The position numbers and the translations under genes are program-made. Below, piece after piece: positions 36,912 through 48,911 of a DNA stretch of 64,000 nucleotides. Where the stretch lies: assembly GCA_029532625.1 (NCBI GenBank), contig JARFXM010000006.1, forward strand, positions 2,232,001 through 2,296,000, written 5' to 3'. Under the pieces are notes generated by a model, which worked only from the letters and a program-made list of their open reading frames with translations, was not told where the DNA came from and searched no databases. How positions within the stretch are numbered: position 1 is the stretch's first letter; each line of letters opens with the position of its first letter. Source of the DNA: Lomentospora prolificans. Taxonomy: Eukaryota > Ascomycota > Sordariomycetes > Microascales > Microascaceae.

Positions 36912-39359
36912 TTAAGAGCGAAGAGCCTCAAGCTCGAGCTCTAGCTGTCTGATCCTCTCGCTCTGGTCCTGAGATCCAGTTGTCACCTTCCTCTTGAGTG
37001 TCTCAATCTCCTGCGTCAATTGGCTGATCTGCTCACTCTGTGCCCGAATAAGTCCCTGCTGAGCTTGGAGCATCTCCTTGATCTCACGCAGCGAGGCGTA
37101 CACCTCTGCAGGCGTGCCCGTGCCTGCGGCACCGCTGCCGCCCGTAGACAAAGGAGCAGCACTTGTTGTGACGGTCGGGGACCGGGCGGTAGCAGGGGTA
37201 GCCTTGACGGGTGACCTGGGCCTAGGCTCTTCTCTTACAGGAGCAGCGCTTCGCTGAGGCGGCCTAGAGATCTCCTCAAAGCTTGAAGCATCGTCGTCAT
37301 CACCGCTGTCCTCCTCCTGGTCTTGGTACTTGTTGGCCATAGCCGAGATAGAGGCCTTTTGGTCGGAAGTTGATACGGGCTGGCGCACGGGGGCGGCAGC
37401 AGGAGCCGGAGCAGGAGCGGGCTTGGGCTTGGGCTCCTCCTTGGGTTTCGCCGAGGGAAGGGGGGAAGTAAAGGTTTGGGCCGGAGGTTTGTAGTCGGCG
37501 GCGACTTCGACGGGAGCCTTGCCGTCGTACACGCTCTCGAGGTCGATCTTGGGAGGGAGGGCACTCTTGCCGTCGAGCCACTCCTTGGCGCTGACGGCGG
37601 GCTTGAGGCCGGTAGCGGGGGGATAGATATCAGACTGGAAGGTCTCAGCTCGGCGAGGGACGGTGAATGAAATAGGCTCGATGTAGCTATCGTTGACCGT
37701 CTTGTAGGCCCTCATGACTTCGTTCTCATGAACCTTGTATGGTCGGTCAGTAACGAGGGCGCTTAAAAGAAAAAAAAAAGGAAGAGGCAGCTCGTAGATG
37801 AGACTTACGTGGAGACCACGCCTTGGGAGAAAGGCGATACCTCGCTGAGGCTCGCCAGACTTGTACTCCGTAAGGAACTCGAACTTGTCGTTCTCGTATT
37901 CGAAATAGCGAATGTTTCCGTCACTGCGGGCTATTAGTCACCAGAAAAGCGTGCATGGCGATGGCGAGAGACGAGGCAGACTTACCCCTTGCCCGCTAGA
38001 TACAGGCAGTTGGATCCATCATCTGCGGCCCAAGTCATATTAGCTCCAAAGCCCACATCACCATAAACAAGCTAGCTAGCAAACTCACCCCAGAACGGCA
38101 TGCAGACACCGGAGATAGAGTCTAATGTGGTAAATCCGCCAATGGGCTCCGAGTTGCCGGGCTCCCATAGCGCAATCTGCCTTTCGCTCATCCTCGAAAA
38201 ACCCGTCGTCGCGATCCTGTTGTGCTCGCCCATCCACACGGCCCTGCTGTTCTTGGCGCCGGCGTGGCCGGGATGTTCGCTGACAGCCTTCTCTTGACGC
38301 ACATCCCAGACTCGGATCTTCTTGTCACGCGAAGTCGTCGCCAGCAGCGTACCGGTCGCGTTCCAGGTCAAGCTCTGCACGATGTCATTGTGGCGGAGCG
38401 TGTGGTGAGCCTGGCCGGCGGAGATGTCCCAGAGCTTAATGGTGAAGTCTCCAGAGGCGGAGGCCAGGATGTTTTCGGCGGCCGGGTTGAAGAGGACCTG
38501 TCCGACCTTTCTACACAGGAGTGCAACGAGTTAGAGCAATGTCACGCGACCAAGCGGATTTTCCGAGTGTGTCGTACCTCGAGTGGCCGGCGAGCTTCGC
38601 AGCCGGGGCGACATGGGGGATCTCCTCAGCATCGACGTGGAGGGTAAAATTCTTGGGGACCTGCCATATAAAGATTTTGCCGTCTTCGGAACCGGAGGCG
38701 ATGACGTTGTCATTGAAGGGGTTCCTAAGATGTGTAACGAACGGACGGTTAGCAACTACGCTCGATTAAGGTGCTCGCAGGCCTGGCGGTCCGCATCGTG
38801 GGGTTCAGTTGGGGGTTACGTACCAATCGGTGTCTAGAACGGCGGCGGTGTGCCCCCGGAAGAGGGGCATCTGGTCGGGGAGCTTCCCTCGCTCATTGAG
38901 AGGAATAACGGCGAAAGCGCCGCCACCGCTTGCCTCCCAATTAACGGAGAGGTACTCGGGGTTGACCTATCGAGGCAAGAAAACATCAGCTCCCGCCAAA
39001 TGCAAGCCAGCTTGGATCGAGATATCCTCGGTGGCAGGAGCGGTAGTGGTCGAGGACCAAGCTTTGTTCGTCGGCATCGTACCTTTACGAGGTTGGTATC
39101 CCACGCATTACGGCTGATGTGTAGGTTATCATAACAAAACTCCTTTCTCGTCGACTTGCCGAAGACGTGTCCTAAATAGAAGAAGAAGAGACGACTCTCG
39201 AGTTAGTCTCGCGCTAGAAATTCAGCATCGTGGGATGGCGGGCGACGGCAAAGGCGGTGCCGCGCGAAAGAAGCGGGAGCGAGCATATTCAGGGGCGGAG
39301 GGGCATCCGGCAGCGGGAGACTTACGATACTTCGACGCTCTAACGAACCGGTTCGCCAT
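36912..39359 (-). CDS. CRN1: Coronin, actin-binding WD40 protein
   Basis: Eight exons: 39359-39326, 39171-39083, 38966-38824, 38724-38578, 38510-38089, 38022-37986, 37923-37809 and 37733-36912, giving 602 residues. Two exons are only 34 and 37 nt. The N-terminus MANRFVRASKYRHVFGKSTR is the conserved coronin signature. WD40 blades follow (FRGHTAAVLDTDWNPFNDNV, LAGHSRKVGQVLFNP, LRHNDI, WDVRQEKAVSEHPGHAGAKN), then coronin-specific AFLPRRGLHVHENEVMRAYK. A long Pro/Ala/Lys unique region (about 380-530) leads to a short C-terminal coiled coil (IREL..-type LRAQSEQISQLTQEIETL and closing SERIRQLELELEALRS) for oligomer formation. Coronin links actin filaments and Arp2/3 regulation at cortical patches. 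Every intron has GT..AG ends and correct phase. Confidence 0.96.
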
Positions 39360-41595
39360 GGATGATAGCTTTCGTCGTCGAGAAGCAAACTGCAGAAGCA
39401 CTAAAAAAAGGGGGGGGTTCTTCGTGTTGGGACGAGAGACAATGCTGTCTGTCGTCGGGGCGCAAGTGAAACAGGGTTATGGATCGGGATCGCTTTTGGT
39501 GCGTAAGCTGTGTTGCGAGAGAGGGTAGGATGGATTGATTGATTGATTGATACTAAATAGTAGCCGACGTCGTTGTGGTCCGTCCCGCTTCCAAATCTAA
39601 TAATGACAGTGGTTGTGCTCTTGCTTGGGGGGAAGCGAGAGCCCCCAAAATTGAGTGGTTTCAACCACCAGAATACCCCGTTAGGTGCATCGCAACCCTT
39701 GCTAAAGGCTTCAAACTCGCTGGCTGTCCAGTCCTGCCGCTGGCAAGACGACAACCACAACGTTTTTAGACTTTTGAGCTAACGGTAAATTACTGCCCCC
39801 ATCTTCTCAGGTTATTTCTTGGGTTTTTGGCCCGAGTAGTCCTAATATAATGTGGACGAAGCGAGGTCTAACGGGATGAGACTGCTTCGCATTGTGCTTG
39901 CCCTCCGCCAGACCTGCCCTCCGCCATGGCGATATCCTCTTTTGGGCGAGCCTTGTCCACTGAGATCCTATTAACGTCAACCCGCCAGCTGGTCCACAGG
40001 AGAACAGTCATCTTCAGGTCTACTCTAGCTGTCAGCTTACGCCTCTGCCAGCCAGAAAATTGAAGCTGCGGATCAAGCGTACACTTACCCCTCAGTAATC
40101 GGAAACAGCTTCGTTTCCTCCGTCTTTTAATATTAGATACCAAGCCGCAAGATGACGAGCACTCCGTTCGGAGCTGCCCGCCGCACCGAGTCCCGAACCG
40201 GCTGAGTGCTGAATCCATCAACATGCACCAATCCGTAACGCTAAAACAGCACCGCCAGCCAGGGCCCATCTAATAATACCAGTAGCGCCACCAGTGAAGC
40301 AAAGCCAGCATGGCCAGGCCCACCCCACAAGCTCACCTCGGTCAGTGACTTGCATAAGTCTGCTTCCTACACATCAATCCTTACAGGAGCCGACGGGCTT
40401 CCCTGCTTCTGGCCAACGACGCTTCCAAGTTTCTTACGCATGGACAAGTATAGTAAGTACATAATACCCACTCAGCTCCTCGGAAGCCACCTGTATGTAC
40501 GCACCCATCCATCATGGATCCCTTGATGCCCCTCCATTTCACGTGCCTCCTCATCTCATTGGAAGTCGCCAGGCCCGCGACGAATTCCAGGGGTTCCGAG
40601 CCTGGTGGAGAAAAGCCTGGTCCACTCATCTCCAAAAGAGCTGCCTTCCCTGCAAGCTCCCGTCCATCACCACGAGCAACAGCGTAGCACCCGTCCCCAA
40701 CAACATTGAACATGCCTTCATCACAGTCAAATATCACGCAAATCCAGGCACAGAGACAAGGTTGACCAAGAGACAAGACCCAGCACGCGCGATTCTTGCC
40801 TACAAGAACGAGAAACACAAGTGGATAATAACAACAATGCCATTTGTTAGAACAATCAGAATAAACCATGCGCTTTTAATACAATGCCCCAATCCGTTTG
40901 CAACCAGACCATAAACGGATGAAGCCAATCGCAGAGAGGCCGAGTATGCCTAGGAGATACACATCACCATGGTTCCGATCCTCTAAGCCTTCGTGAGAAA
41001 TAAAAAAGAGTCTTAAAACTTGTCACCAGTCCTAACCATCTTCCCAATCTGTCTTCTCCCGCTCCACACTTCATCTTGTGGAGACTCCAGTAGGGACGTC
41101 TCGCTCAGAACAGAAACTGACAACCGTAGACATAAGAAATGGCGTGCGATGACACGGAAAGAGAGGGAGGGAAACAGAAAAGGAGATGGGGGCCAAAAAA
41201 AAATGGCACACCACACGACGAGGCCCAGCCGCTGCCGTGGCCAGTGGGAGATGCTTGTAAGGGTGATATTAAACCACGACAGAAGTGCCGATCTATAGAA
41301 TTTCCCCAGGGCTGGGTATTTTGTTCCGAAAGAAGAGAGAGAAATGGTGTTCCGGGCTTGCTCTTCCCACAGGGAGACGAGGTTCACAGGCTGTTGCTGT
41401 CATGTGGGCGTAAAAAGAATCATGTCAAACACGTCCTTCGTGCCTCGTTTCGTAGTCGTCGTCACAACGTTCGTAAAAAGGGTTTCGGGGATCAAGGAGG
41501 GAGGTAAGAATTTGGGTATCGAGGGAGAAAAGGAGAAGAGGCACGTTAAAGGTGAATACGTTGGTGCCCTTTTGGCTGAGCCAAACACAGCCCTC
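39360..41595. other. intergenic; coronin promoter and BUD4 3' region
   Basis: About 2.2 kb with no exon I can defend. A (GATT)5 repeat lies at 39532-39551. A 162-codon Cys-rich minus-strand frame at 40381-40869 opens with ATG but resembles nothing I know. Confidence 0.45.
39532..39551. repeat. (GATT)5 microsatellite
   Basis: Five GATT units, about 170 bp upstream of the coronin start codon. Confidence 0.85.
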
Positions 41596-44500
41596 TTAGA
41601 CGTACATGCTCTTCGTCCTCGAGTGCACGCGACGGCCCTCGGCACGCTTTCGGATAGACTCCTCTCGCTTGAGAATGAGCTCACACCACTTGTTTCGGCG
41701 AGGTCCTTCGTCGTCCATGTTGGACGAGTCGCCGCGGCCGATGAGCTCACCGAGGATCTTCATCCAGCCCTCCTTGTCCTCAGCGGTGTCGGCATAGAAG
41801 TCGATGACCTCGCCGTTGTTGAACCGGATACGGAAGCCCTCCTCGACGAACATGTAGCCCTCCTCCTCTTCAGCGAACGCAGATCGACGACGCTTGCCTC
41901 CCTTGCCGGTGGTCTCCTTCTCCGTTAGTGTACGTCTATCATCAATGAGACGCTTGGCGTTACCCAAGTTGATAGTCGCACGCGGCTGTCGGGTAGCCTC
42001 ATGGTACGCCGTTAGTTTAGTACCAACGAGCTTGAAGTAACGACGGCGCCAGTACTATAAACATGTTAGAATAGGAATTTTAAGAGGTGGGATAGGAGGA
42101 ATTACTTACGGGGCAGTCACCACCCTGCTGACTGAGATGGCCTTCCCAATTCCTTGAGAGGCGCTCTTCAGCAGCCTTCAACTCGCGAATACACGAGTTC
42201 ATGCTCTTGGGCATATCCTCATCGCTAGCGCCCTTAGGGCGGGGGACGAAGAGAAGCTGAAGCTCAAGCTTGCCGATCTTGTACGGGGCGCGCCTAACAA
42301 CGGCGGTGGTTCCGCGCTTGCTCTTCACGCTGGAGGCGAAGCCTGCCTCCTCAGTGGCCCACTCGTTGAAGCAGGCAACTTCGGCGAGGTAGGGGCGGCC
42401 GAAGCACCTGGACTCGTGTTCCTTGAGGCAGACGTACGAGCGGGCAAAGCTGCCGTCCTCGGCTACGAGAGGAGACAAGAGGTCGTAGGCGGTAGGGGCC
42501 GCGTTAAGTTGGCGAGACTGGGCGTCCCTCTGCATGGCGAGCCTCTGTTCTTCCTCCCGCTGTCGCATCTCCATCTCCCTGCGCTTTTTGGGCGACGCGA
42601 ACATACGGCCAAAAGTCGAAGTTTTAGTTTTGGTGGCCTTGGCAGCCTTAACTGGGGAAGATGCGACAGGAACAGGAGCTGGCTTCTCAAGCTTCACATT
42701 CAATGTGAGCTGGAACTCCAGGTCATTGGGAACCACGAGCTCAAACTCCTGGCCGATAGGAGCATTACGAGCGAGCTCGAGCCAGGCGGTTGTTACACAG
42801 TGGACTCCGTTATCCAGCGTTAAGCTGAACCAAGTCCTCTCAGCTGCCCGTTTGTTAGCCTCACAATCTTCTACAGAGTTGGACTGGGCAAAGGCGAACA
42901 TACTCTTGGAAATAGGGAGATCGAGGTCCTTGACACCCATGACCTTGACGAACAATCGGCCCCTTTCTCCGCTATCCGCGGTGGCAAACTCGGCGTTGTA
43001 GTCATCCTCTGTCACAGTGTTCAGGCCAACAGCATTACTTTCTTGGCCCGGAAGGGGAGGAACAGGTCCACTCATCCCGCCATGTCGCTTCCTAACGCTC
43101 CTTGGTCGGGCCTTACCGTTCCAGGGCTCGACAGTCCACGACTGGGGACGGTCAGCCTTGATGGGCGAGTTGCCTGCGGACCTAGTCTTCCAGCTGTCAT
43201 CAGCATCCTTGTCGCTCGCAGCGACGAGCTTAGTGTTCTGGCGCATGAGGTAGCCACGCTGTTTTTGAGTATCAACGTTAGCATTCTGTAACTTGTGTGA
43301 GGATACCTTGATCTCGACGCTTGACACTGGTCTAGCTGGGCCAACACTGGTGGCCGTTTCCGAAGAATCATTTAGGAGTTGGTTAAAAGCCACCTTTTGC
43401 GCCTCAATAACCCTGTCGAAATCCTGATCAAGACTCAGGCCCAAGTCAAGATCCAATGTGAGACTGCGCTTCTTGAAGCTGGGGTGCCTCGAGACGTAGT
43501 CCTCAGTGCTGCTGGAGAAGTCGAGTTCAAGATCCCTCGAACGACGGTTGAGGTGGCGGTCAGGGATAGGAGGAACCTCGGGGGCAACCTCACGGCTAAC
43601 CTGTCGCCTGGCCTCACGCATAGCCATGAGGTCGGAGGGAGTAGCGGAGGGGCGAGTCTTGAGCTTAGAACCGGAAGCGGACTTGATTGTGGCCAATTGC
43701 TCAGGGATATCTGGTGTGGGGGGAGCCTCCTCTGCTTCTTCTTCGACCTCCTCCTCCTCATCCTCATAGTCGACAGGATGGTGGATTACCGAACCAGAGG
43801 CTGACTCATCATCATCATCATATTCATCTGGCTCTCCCCACCCAGAGCCATCATACTCAGGTTTAGAGAGGGGGCGTTCGCCGGGCGTGAACGGGCGTTG
43901 CAAGTAAGCATGGGCCTCAGCCATGGTGGGAGCCTCGAACTGGTCGGGGCGAGGGAGAACGGGGCCTTTGAGGCTAGGGCTGGGAGCATTTTCCGCGGAA
44001 GGCCCGGGCTCGGGCTGAGGGGCCTTCTCCTCAATAGGGCTAGCATGGGGAGTAAGATCATCATCGGGACGATATTCAACCTCCTGCTCCTTGGTCTGTA
44101 CGGAGGGCGCACTCTCGGAGTAGTGGCTACCTGAGTCATCATCCCTGTCCTCGTGAATGACAAGCTCATCCTCGTGGCGATCTGTAGACATCTCTGACAT
44201 CTCTCGGTATGAGTATGTGTCCTCATGCTCGGCCAAGTCATGCCGGACAATAACACTACCCTCATCTTCGAGGACGGAGTCCTCCTCGGTGGACGGGATA
44301 GGCACATCGGGGTCTAAAGGCAAGGGACGCTCGGGGCTTGAAGGGGGAGGCGAGGAGAAGTGGTAGTCTGATTCTCTCTCGAAAACTCGATTCCCATTGA
44401 CGCGGCGCAAGATGGACTCGCGAGAGATACGCGGAGGCAATTGATACTCCTCGAGGCCAGAGAGATCACCAATGGTATCATCCTCTTCCTCACCCTCAAG

Positions 44501-46056
44501 AGCGGCTTGACTGCCAGTATCGGCCTCAGAGGCTGGGCTTCCGAACCTATCTCGGGTACCAGCCCGGCGCATCCGGCGCTCTCGTTGTAGCTCAGCAGCG
44601 GTCTTAGTGGCGTTGCCATCGTCCGAGAGCATCATAAGCTTCAATCGTTCCTCGAGGGTCATCTTGCCGTTACCAATGTTTTGTATCTCAGCCTTGGTAG
44701 CCGACGCAGGAGGGGGTGACGGCAAGCTCCTGCTGGAGCCAAGCATCCGCTCGGCTGTAGCTGAAAGGCCAGGAGAATCTCGGGTATATGAGCTAGTGGA
44801 CGAGCTCAGACCAGGAAGAGGAGGTAGGGGACGATGCTCAGAATTGTTTGAATCAGTTCGCTGCTGAGTAGAGTTTCCAACGGCAGCCCGGCTAAGCATG
44901 CTGTCGGGGGCTGGGCTGGAGTCGTAGAAGGGATCATCACCGCCACGGCATGGGCTATCCTGGCGCCAGTCATCTGGTCCAACTACAGGAGTCTTGTCTG
45001 TGTCCTCAAGCGAGGCATCGAAGCTGTCTTCGACCTCGTCGCCATCGTAATGAGGGTGATAGAGAGGGTTATACTCGTCATCCTCATCCGACTCATAACT
45101 ACCCTCACGGGAGTTTGAGCCAATGGAGGAGAGGTCCGGAGTCGCCATCTCATACTCGTTAACTTGAGGGGGACCGTTATCAAAGGTGACGCTCTTGGTA
45201 TGCCTGTGGAGGGTGCGACCGCCTTCAGTTTGGGGCTCGGGAATCCATGCGCCGGTCGCCTCGTCGAAGCTGCTCTTGAATCGCGAGGTGGATAGGGAAG
45301 ACTTAATCGGGGAGGCTTGCTCCCTCTTTGGCGTCTGGGGTGTGTTGCTTGATTCGGAAGAATCCAGGGAAGTGGTTTTTGTAGGGCTATAGAAGGGAAT
45401 ATCCGTCTTGCTTTGGCTTCTCTGGTGGCCCTTCTTCTCGAGAGGCGCTGGCGCATCGGCTCTCATGCCGACGGGTCCCCTTCCACCAAACGCATTCCCT
45501 TGGACCTTAGCAAGAGGTCGCTCGATGTGGGGAATGCGAGTGGGGTCGTATTCTTGCTTCTGCTCAAGAGCGAGGATATTACTGTTCTTGACCCTAGAGG
45601 CCTTCTGGAGGCGCTCGAGTGACGAGCGTCGAAGTGGTGAAGGAGAACCGGTACGCCCGCCATACAAGCTGTTCTCGGTGCTCGAATTACGAGATTGCCA
45701 GAAGAGCCTTGGTGACGTTTTAGATTCGATAGGGGAGGACTGGAATGGAGAGGAATCCTGCTGGAAGTTCATTTTCTGAAAGCGTAGTTAGCACAGGGGG
45801 GCGGTTCCCGATGGATAATCTTCTACTCGGCGGGTGACGAACCTTTGATGTTTGGTTCCAGCTGGGGGAATTTCTCCTCTTCTCGGTTGGTGAGATTTCT
45901 GTGAGGGCACGAGGGATGCCGCCCATCTTGGTCGGCGACGACATTGCTGAGTTTCTGGATACGCGCAAAGGTTGGACCTAGCAGGCCTCGTCAGCTTGTT
46001 GACTTTTAAACCTCTGGCCGATGATCGATGATGCTTACCGGGTCGGTATATGACAT
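41596..46056 (-). CDS. BUD4: Bud4/anillin-like septation protein with C-terminal PH domain
   Basis: Exons 46056-46039, 45977-45843, 45775-42110 and 42054-41596 give 1,425 residues. The first coding exon is 18 nt (MSYTDP), joined to VQPLRVSRNSAMSSPTKMGG; introns are 61, 67 and 55 nt, all phase 0. The N-terminal two thirds is Ser/Pro/Glu-rich and disordered, with several acidic patches. An anillin-homology-like region begins near residue 980 (RGRLFVKVMGVKDLDLPISK, WFSLTLDNGVHCVTTAWLEL, NDLEFQLTLNVKLEKP). A PH domain follows the last splice site (YWRRRYFKLVGTKLTAYHEA to EVIDFYADTAEDKEGWMKIL). In yeasts and moulds Bud4 organises septins and marks septation sites with Rho4/Bud3. A model starting at the internal ATG 45772 would lose 52 residues. 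Confidence 0.93.
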
Positions 46057-46928
46057 GCTCCCCGGCGTGCGTTCCTTGCCTTTAGTAGTTCGACTCCGAA
46101 GGCTAGACCAACGCGATGTTTGTTGTCGAGTGCATGGGGTTTAAGATTGGAATTGGGAGACGGAAAGTAGGCGACGAGAGTTATCACAAAGATGGATAGC
46201 TCGTGAGATTGGTTCTCACCAGAGTGGGTTACTTGATGCCTTAGAAGCGGTTCGTCGCTCGCAAGCGCGCAGACGAAGGTGGTAGAGCGGGATTCTTCGT
46301 TGATGGCAAAACAGACAAGGGCTATATCGAGGACGATATTGCGCCTTTGCTGGTGAGAGTTGTCGAACGGAATGCCAAAAAGAGGAAGACGTTTCTTTTG
46401 GGGAAAAACAAGACTTTTTACGGGTGTTCGTTGAAAGGTGTGTCTGGTTGTTCGGTTCGTCGTTTAATAATGGTTCAAAGGCTCTGGGATAGAGCGGCTC
46501 AATGTTTGAGTGAGTTGGTTCGAAGTGGTGGTCCAGGTAAACAAACAAGGCATAGTCACAAGATGCCGGCATCTAAGGTTTGAGGAGGCGTTGCTGTGGA
46601 AACTGCCACACTGGAATCCGGGCGAACTTGCTTCTCAGTGGCGGAAGGGATGCTAGAAGCACGGGCCACTAATTTATTCTGAGGTAACGCTGCGTTTCGA
46701 CTATTAACCGATAAATAGGATAGCCCCATTACCTCGACATATGCATTCAACCCAAAACTATTGCTTTATATACAGTCCATCTATTAATCGGGTTATTCAG
46801 CGATAAGGACCCCTCCACTCTGATAAGCCAGAAATTTTCAGAAAAAGTGCAAGACCGGCTTCACTCTCATCGACAAAACCGGTGGAACCTACGCATTATT
46901 CCAACCTACACAGCCACGGCCGCAAAAA
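46057..46928. promoter_or_regulatory. divergent promoter region, BUD4-like / DBP9
   Basis: 872 bp between start codons that face apart. I see no coding exon. The last 200 bp before DBP9 are AT-richer and probably include its core promoter. Confidence 0.5.
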
Positions 46929-48785
46929 ATGAAGCGAAAGTTGGACGACAATAATGAGCCGGCTCCTAAGGAGTCCGAGCCCTCAGCGAAGGAAAACGAC
47001 GACAAAAAGACATCGTTCATCGACTTTGGCCTCGATCCACGGCTCGTGCAAGCGATTGCCCAAGAGAAATACAGGGAGCCAACCTTGGTGCAGGCTAAGG
47101 CGATACCGTTAGCATTGGAGGGCAAAGACATTCTGGCAAAAGCGAAGACTGGTTCAGGAAAGACCGCGGCATATCTTCTCCCAGTTCTTCAAGCAATTCT
47201 CAAAAGAAAGCAGGTTGGTGAATCCTCTCTTTACTTCGTAGCCAATGGCACTAATCTAATCCTTTCTGCGAAGACAACCCCTACCGCATTCACCTCTGCC
47301 CTAATTCTTGTTCCGACTCGAGAGCTCGCAGACCAGGTCCACAAGGTCATCGAATCCTTGGCCGCCTTTTGCGCCAAGGATATCCAAGCTGTCAAGCTGA
47401 CGGATAAGGTCTCCGAGGCGGTCCAGCGTTCGCTCCTCTCGAACTCCCCCGATATCGTCATCTCGACTCCAGCCAGAACATGGTCGAACATCAGCTCATC
47501 CGCTTTGTCGCTCGACAAGCTCACTCACCTTGTGCTTGACGAGGCCGATCTAGTATTATCGTACGGCTACGAAGATGATCTCCGGAACGTTGCCAAGAAA
47601 CTCCCCAAGGGCGTCCAGACGATATTGATGAGTGCCACACTCACGACAGAAGTCGACACGCTCAGGGGAATCTTTTCGCGAAACCCCGCCGTTCTTAACT
47701 TGGAAGAGAAGGATGCGGATGGCGAGGGAATCGAGCAATATGTGATTAAGTGCGCGGAAGACGAAAAGTTTTTGCTGATTTACGTCATCTTCAAGCTCAA
47801 GCTCATCAAGGGAAAGAGCATAATATTCGTATCCGACGTGGACCGCTGTTACCGTCTCAAGCTCTACTTTGAGCAATTCGGCATCCGCAGCTGTATTCTC
47901 AACTCAGAACTGCCAGTTAATTCGAGGATACATGTCGTCGAGGAGTTCAACAAGAATGTCTACGATATCATTATCGCGGCTGATGAGAACGAGGTGATCG
48001 GCGACGAGCAGGCACCGAAGGGCGAAAACGAAGGTGCGGCGGCGGAGGATGGAAAGACCGAGACAAAGACAGAAGACGCCCCGAAGAAGAAGAAGAGGAA
48101 GACGTCTCAAAAGGACAAGGAATTCGGCGTATCTCGAGGAATTGACTTCAAGAACGTCGCCTGCGTCATCAACTTCGACCTACCCACCTCGGCCAAGTCC
48201 TATACGCACAGGATAGGACGGACAGGAAGAGCCGGCCAGCGCGGCATGGCCCTTTCCTTCGTCATCCCCCGCGAGCATTACCGAAAGCACGTGCCAACTT
48301 GGGTCGAATCCACTGAGAACGACGAGAAAATTTTAGCGAGGATAGAAAAGCAACAGGCCAAGCTAAATAAGGAAGTGAAGCCGTACAACTTCGACATGGA
48401 GCAAATAGAGGCGTTCCGGTACCGTATGAATGACGCCCTCCGGTCGGTTACTCGAGTTGCTATCCGCGAAGCTCGAACGAGGGAACTGCGAGAGGAGCTC
48501 ATGAAGAGCGAGAAGTTGAAGCGCCACTTCGAGGAGAACCCGACTGAACTCTACCATTTGAGGCATGACGGAGAGCTCAGGGCCGCGAGGACGCAGGCGC
48601 ATCTCAAGCACGTTCCTGACTACCTGTTGCCGGCGGAGGGCACAAAGGGCTTGACTTCACAAGACGTAGGATTCGTTCCGTTTACCAAGTACGATAAGAA
48701 GAAGAGGTCCAAGAAGTTCAAGGTTGGAAAGAAGCGGTCGGATCCGCTAAGGTCATTCAAGGCGCGATCGAAATCGAAGAAATAG
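46929..48785 (+). CDS. DBP9: ATP-dependent RNA helicase DBP9 (DEAD-box, ribosome biogenesis)
   Basis: Open from ATG 46929 to the stop at 48785 (618 codons unspliced). A likely 60-nt intron at 47214-47273 is in frame and stop-free, so the spliced product would be 598 residues. Motifs in order: Q motif (FIDFGLDPRLVQAI..EPTLVQAKAIP), motif I AKTGSGKT (about residue 75), Ia PTRELADQV, Ib-like TPAR, DEAD box (LVLDEADLVLSYGYEDDL), motif III SATL, then IIFVSDVDRCYRLKLYFEQF and motif VI HRIGRTGRAGQ. The Asp-Glu-Asn segment with a Lys-rich insert (KKKKRKTSQKDKEFGVSRGI) before the last helicase block and the basic tail (RSDPLRSFKARSKSKK) fit Dbp9/DDX56, a nucleolar factor for 60S assembly. Confidence 0.94.
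   Translation: MKRKLDDNNEPAPKESEPSAKENDDKKTSFIDFGLDPRLVQAIAQEKYREPTLVQAKAIPLALEGKDILAKAKTGSGKTAAYLLPVLQAILKRKQVGESSLYFVANGTNLILSAKTTPTAFTSALILVPTRELADQVHKVIESLAAFCAKDIQAVKLTDKVSEAVQRSLLSNSPDIVISTPARTWSNISSSALSLDKLTHLVLDEADLVLSYGYEDDLRNVAKKLPKGVQTILMSATLTTEVDTLRGIFSRNPAVLNLEEKDADGEGIEQYVIKCAEDEKFLLIYVIFKLKLIKGKSIIFVSDVDRCYRLKLYFEQFGIRSCILNSELPVNSRIHVVEEFNKNVYDIIIAADENEVIGDEQAPKGENEGAAAEDGKTETKTEDAPKKKKRKTSQKDKEFGVSRGIDFKNVACVINFDLPTSAKSYTHRIGRTGRAGQRGMALSFVIPREHYRKHVPTWVESTENDEKILARIEKQQAKLNKEVKPYNFDMEQIEAFRYRMNDALRSVTRVAIREARTRELREELMKSEKLKRHFEENPTELYHLRHDGELRAARTQAHLKHVPDYLLPAEGTKGLTSQDVGFVPFTKYDKKKRSKKFKVGKKRSDPLRSFKARSKSKK
47214..47273 (+). other. in-frame 60-nt intron in DBP9
   Basis: Donor AG|GTTGGT after codon CAG, branch-like CACTAATCTAAT, pyrimidine-rich TCCTTTCTGCGAAG acceptor. 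Length is a multiple of three with no stop, so both spliced and retained forms are translatable. The 20 residues it would add (starting VGESSLYFVANG) fall between helicase motifs I and Ia, where the family is normally short. Confidence 0.7.
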
Positions 48786-48911
48786 AATATAGGATGGCAT
48801 TTTTACGGATTTTGAGTACATAGTTATTGACGCCAATACCCTGCACTTCCATAATTGCAGCTTTTCATTTCTTATTTGTCGAAGATTGGAGACGTGACGC
48901 CGCTGCACTTC

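Noticed and set aside
40381..40869. 162-codon Cys-rich minus-strand frame starting with ATG
   Set aside because: No known domain, no splice context and no clear signal peptide; could be chance. Transcription evidence would be needed to list it as a gene.
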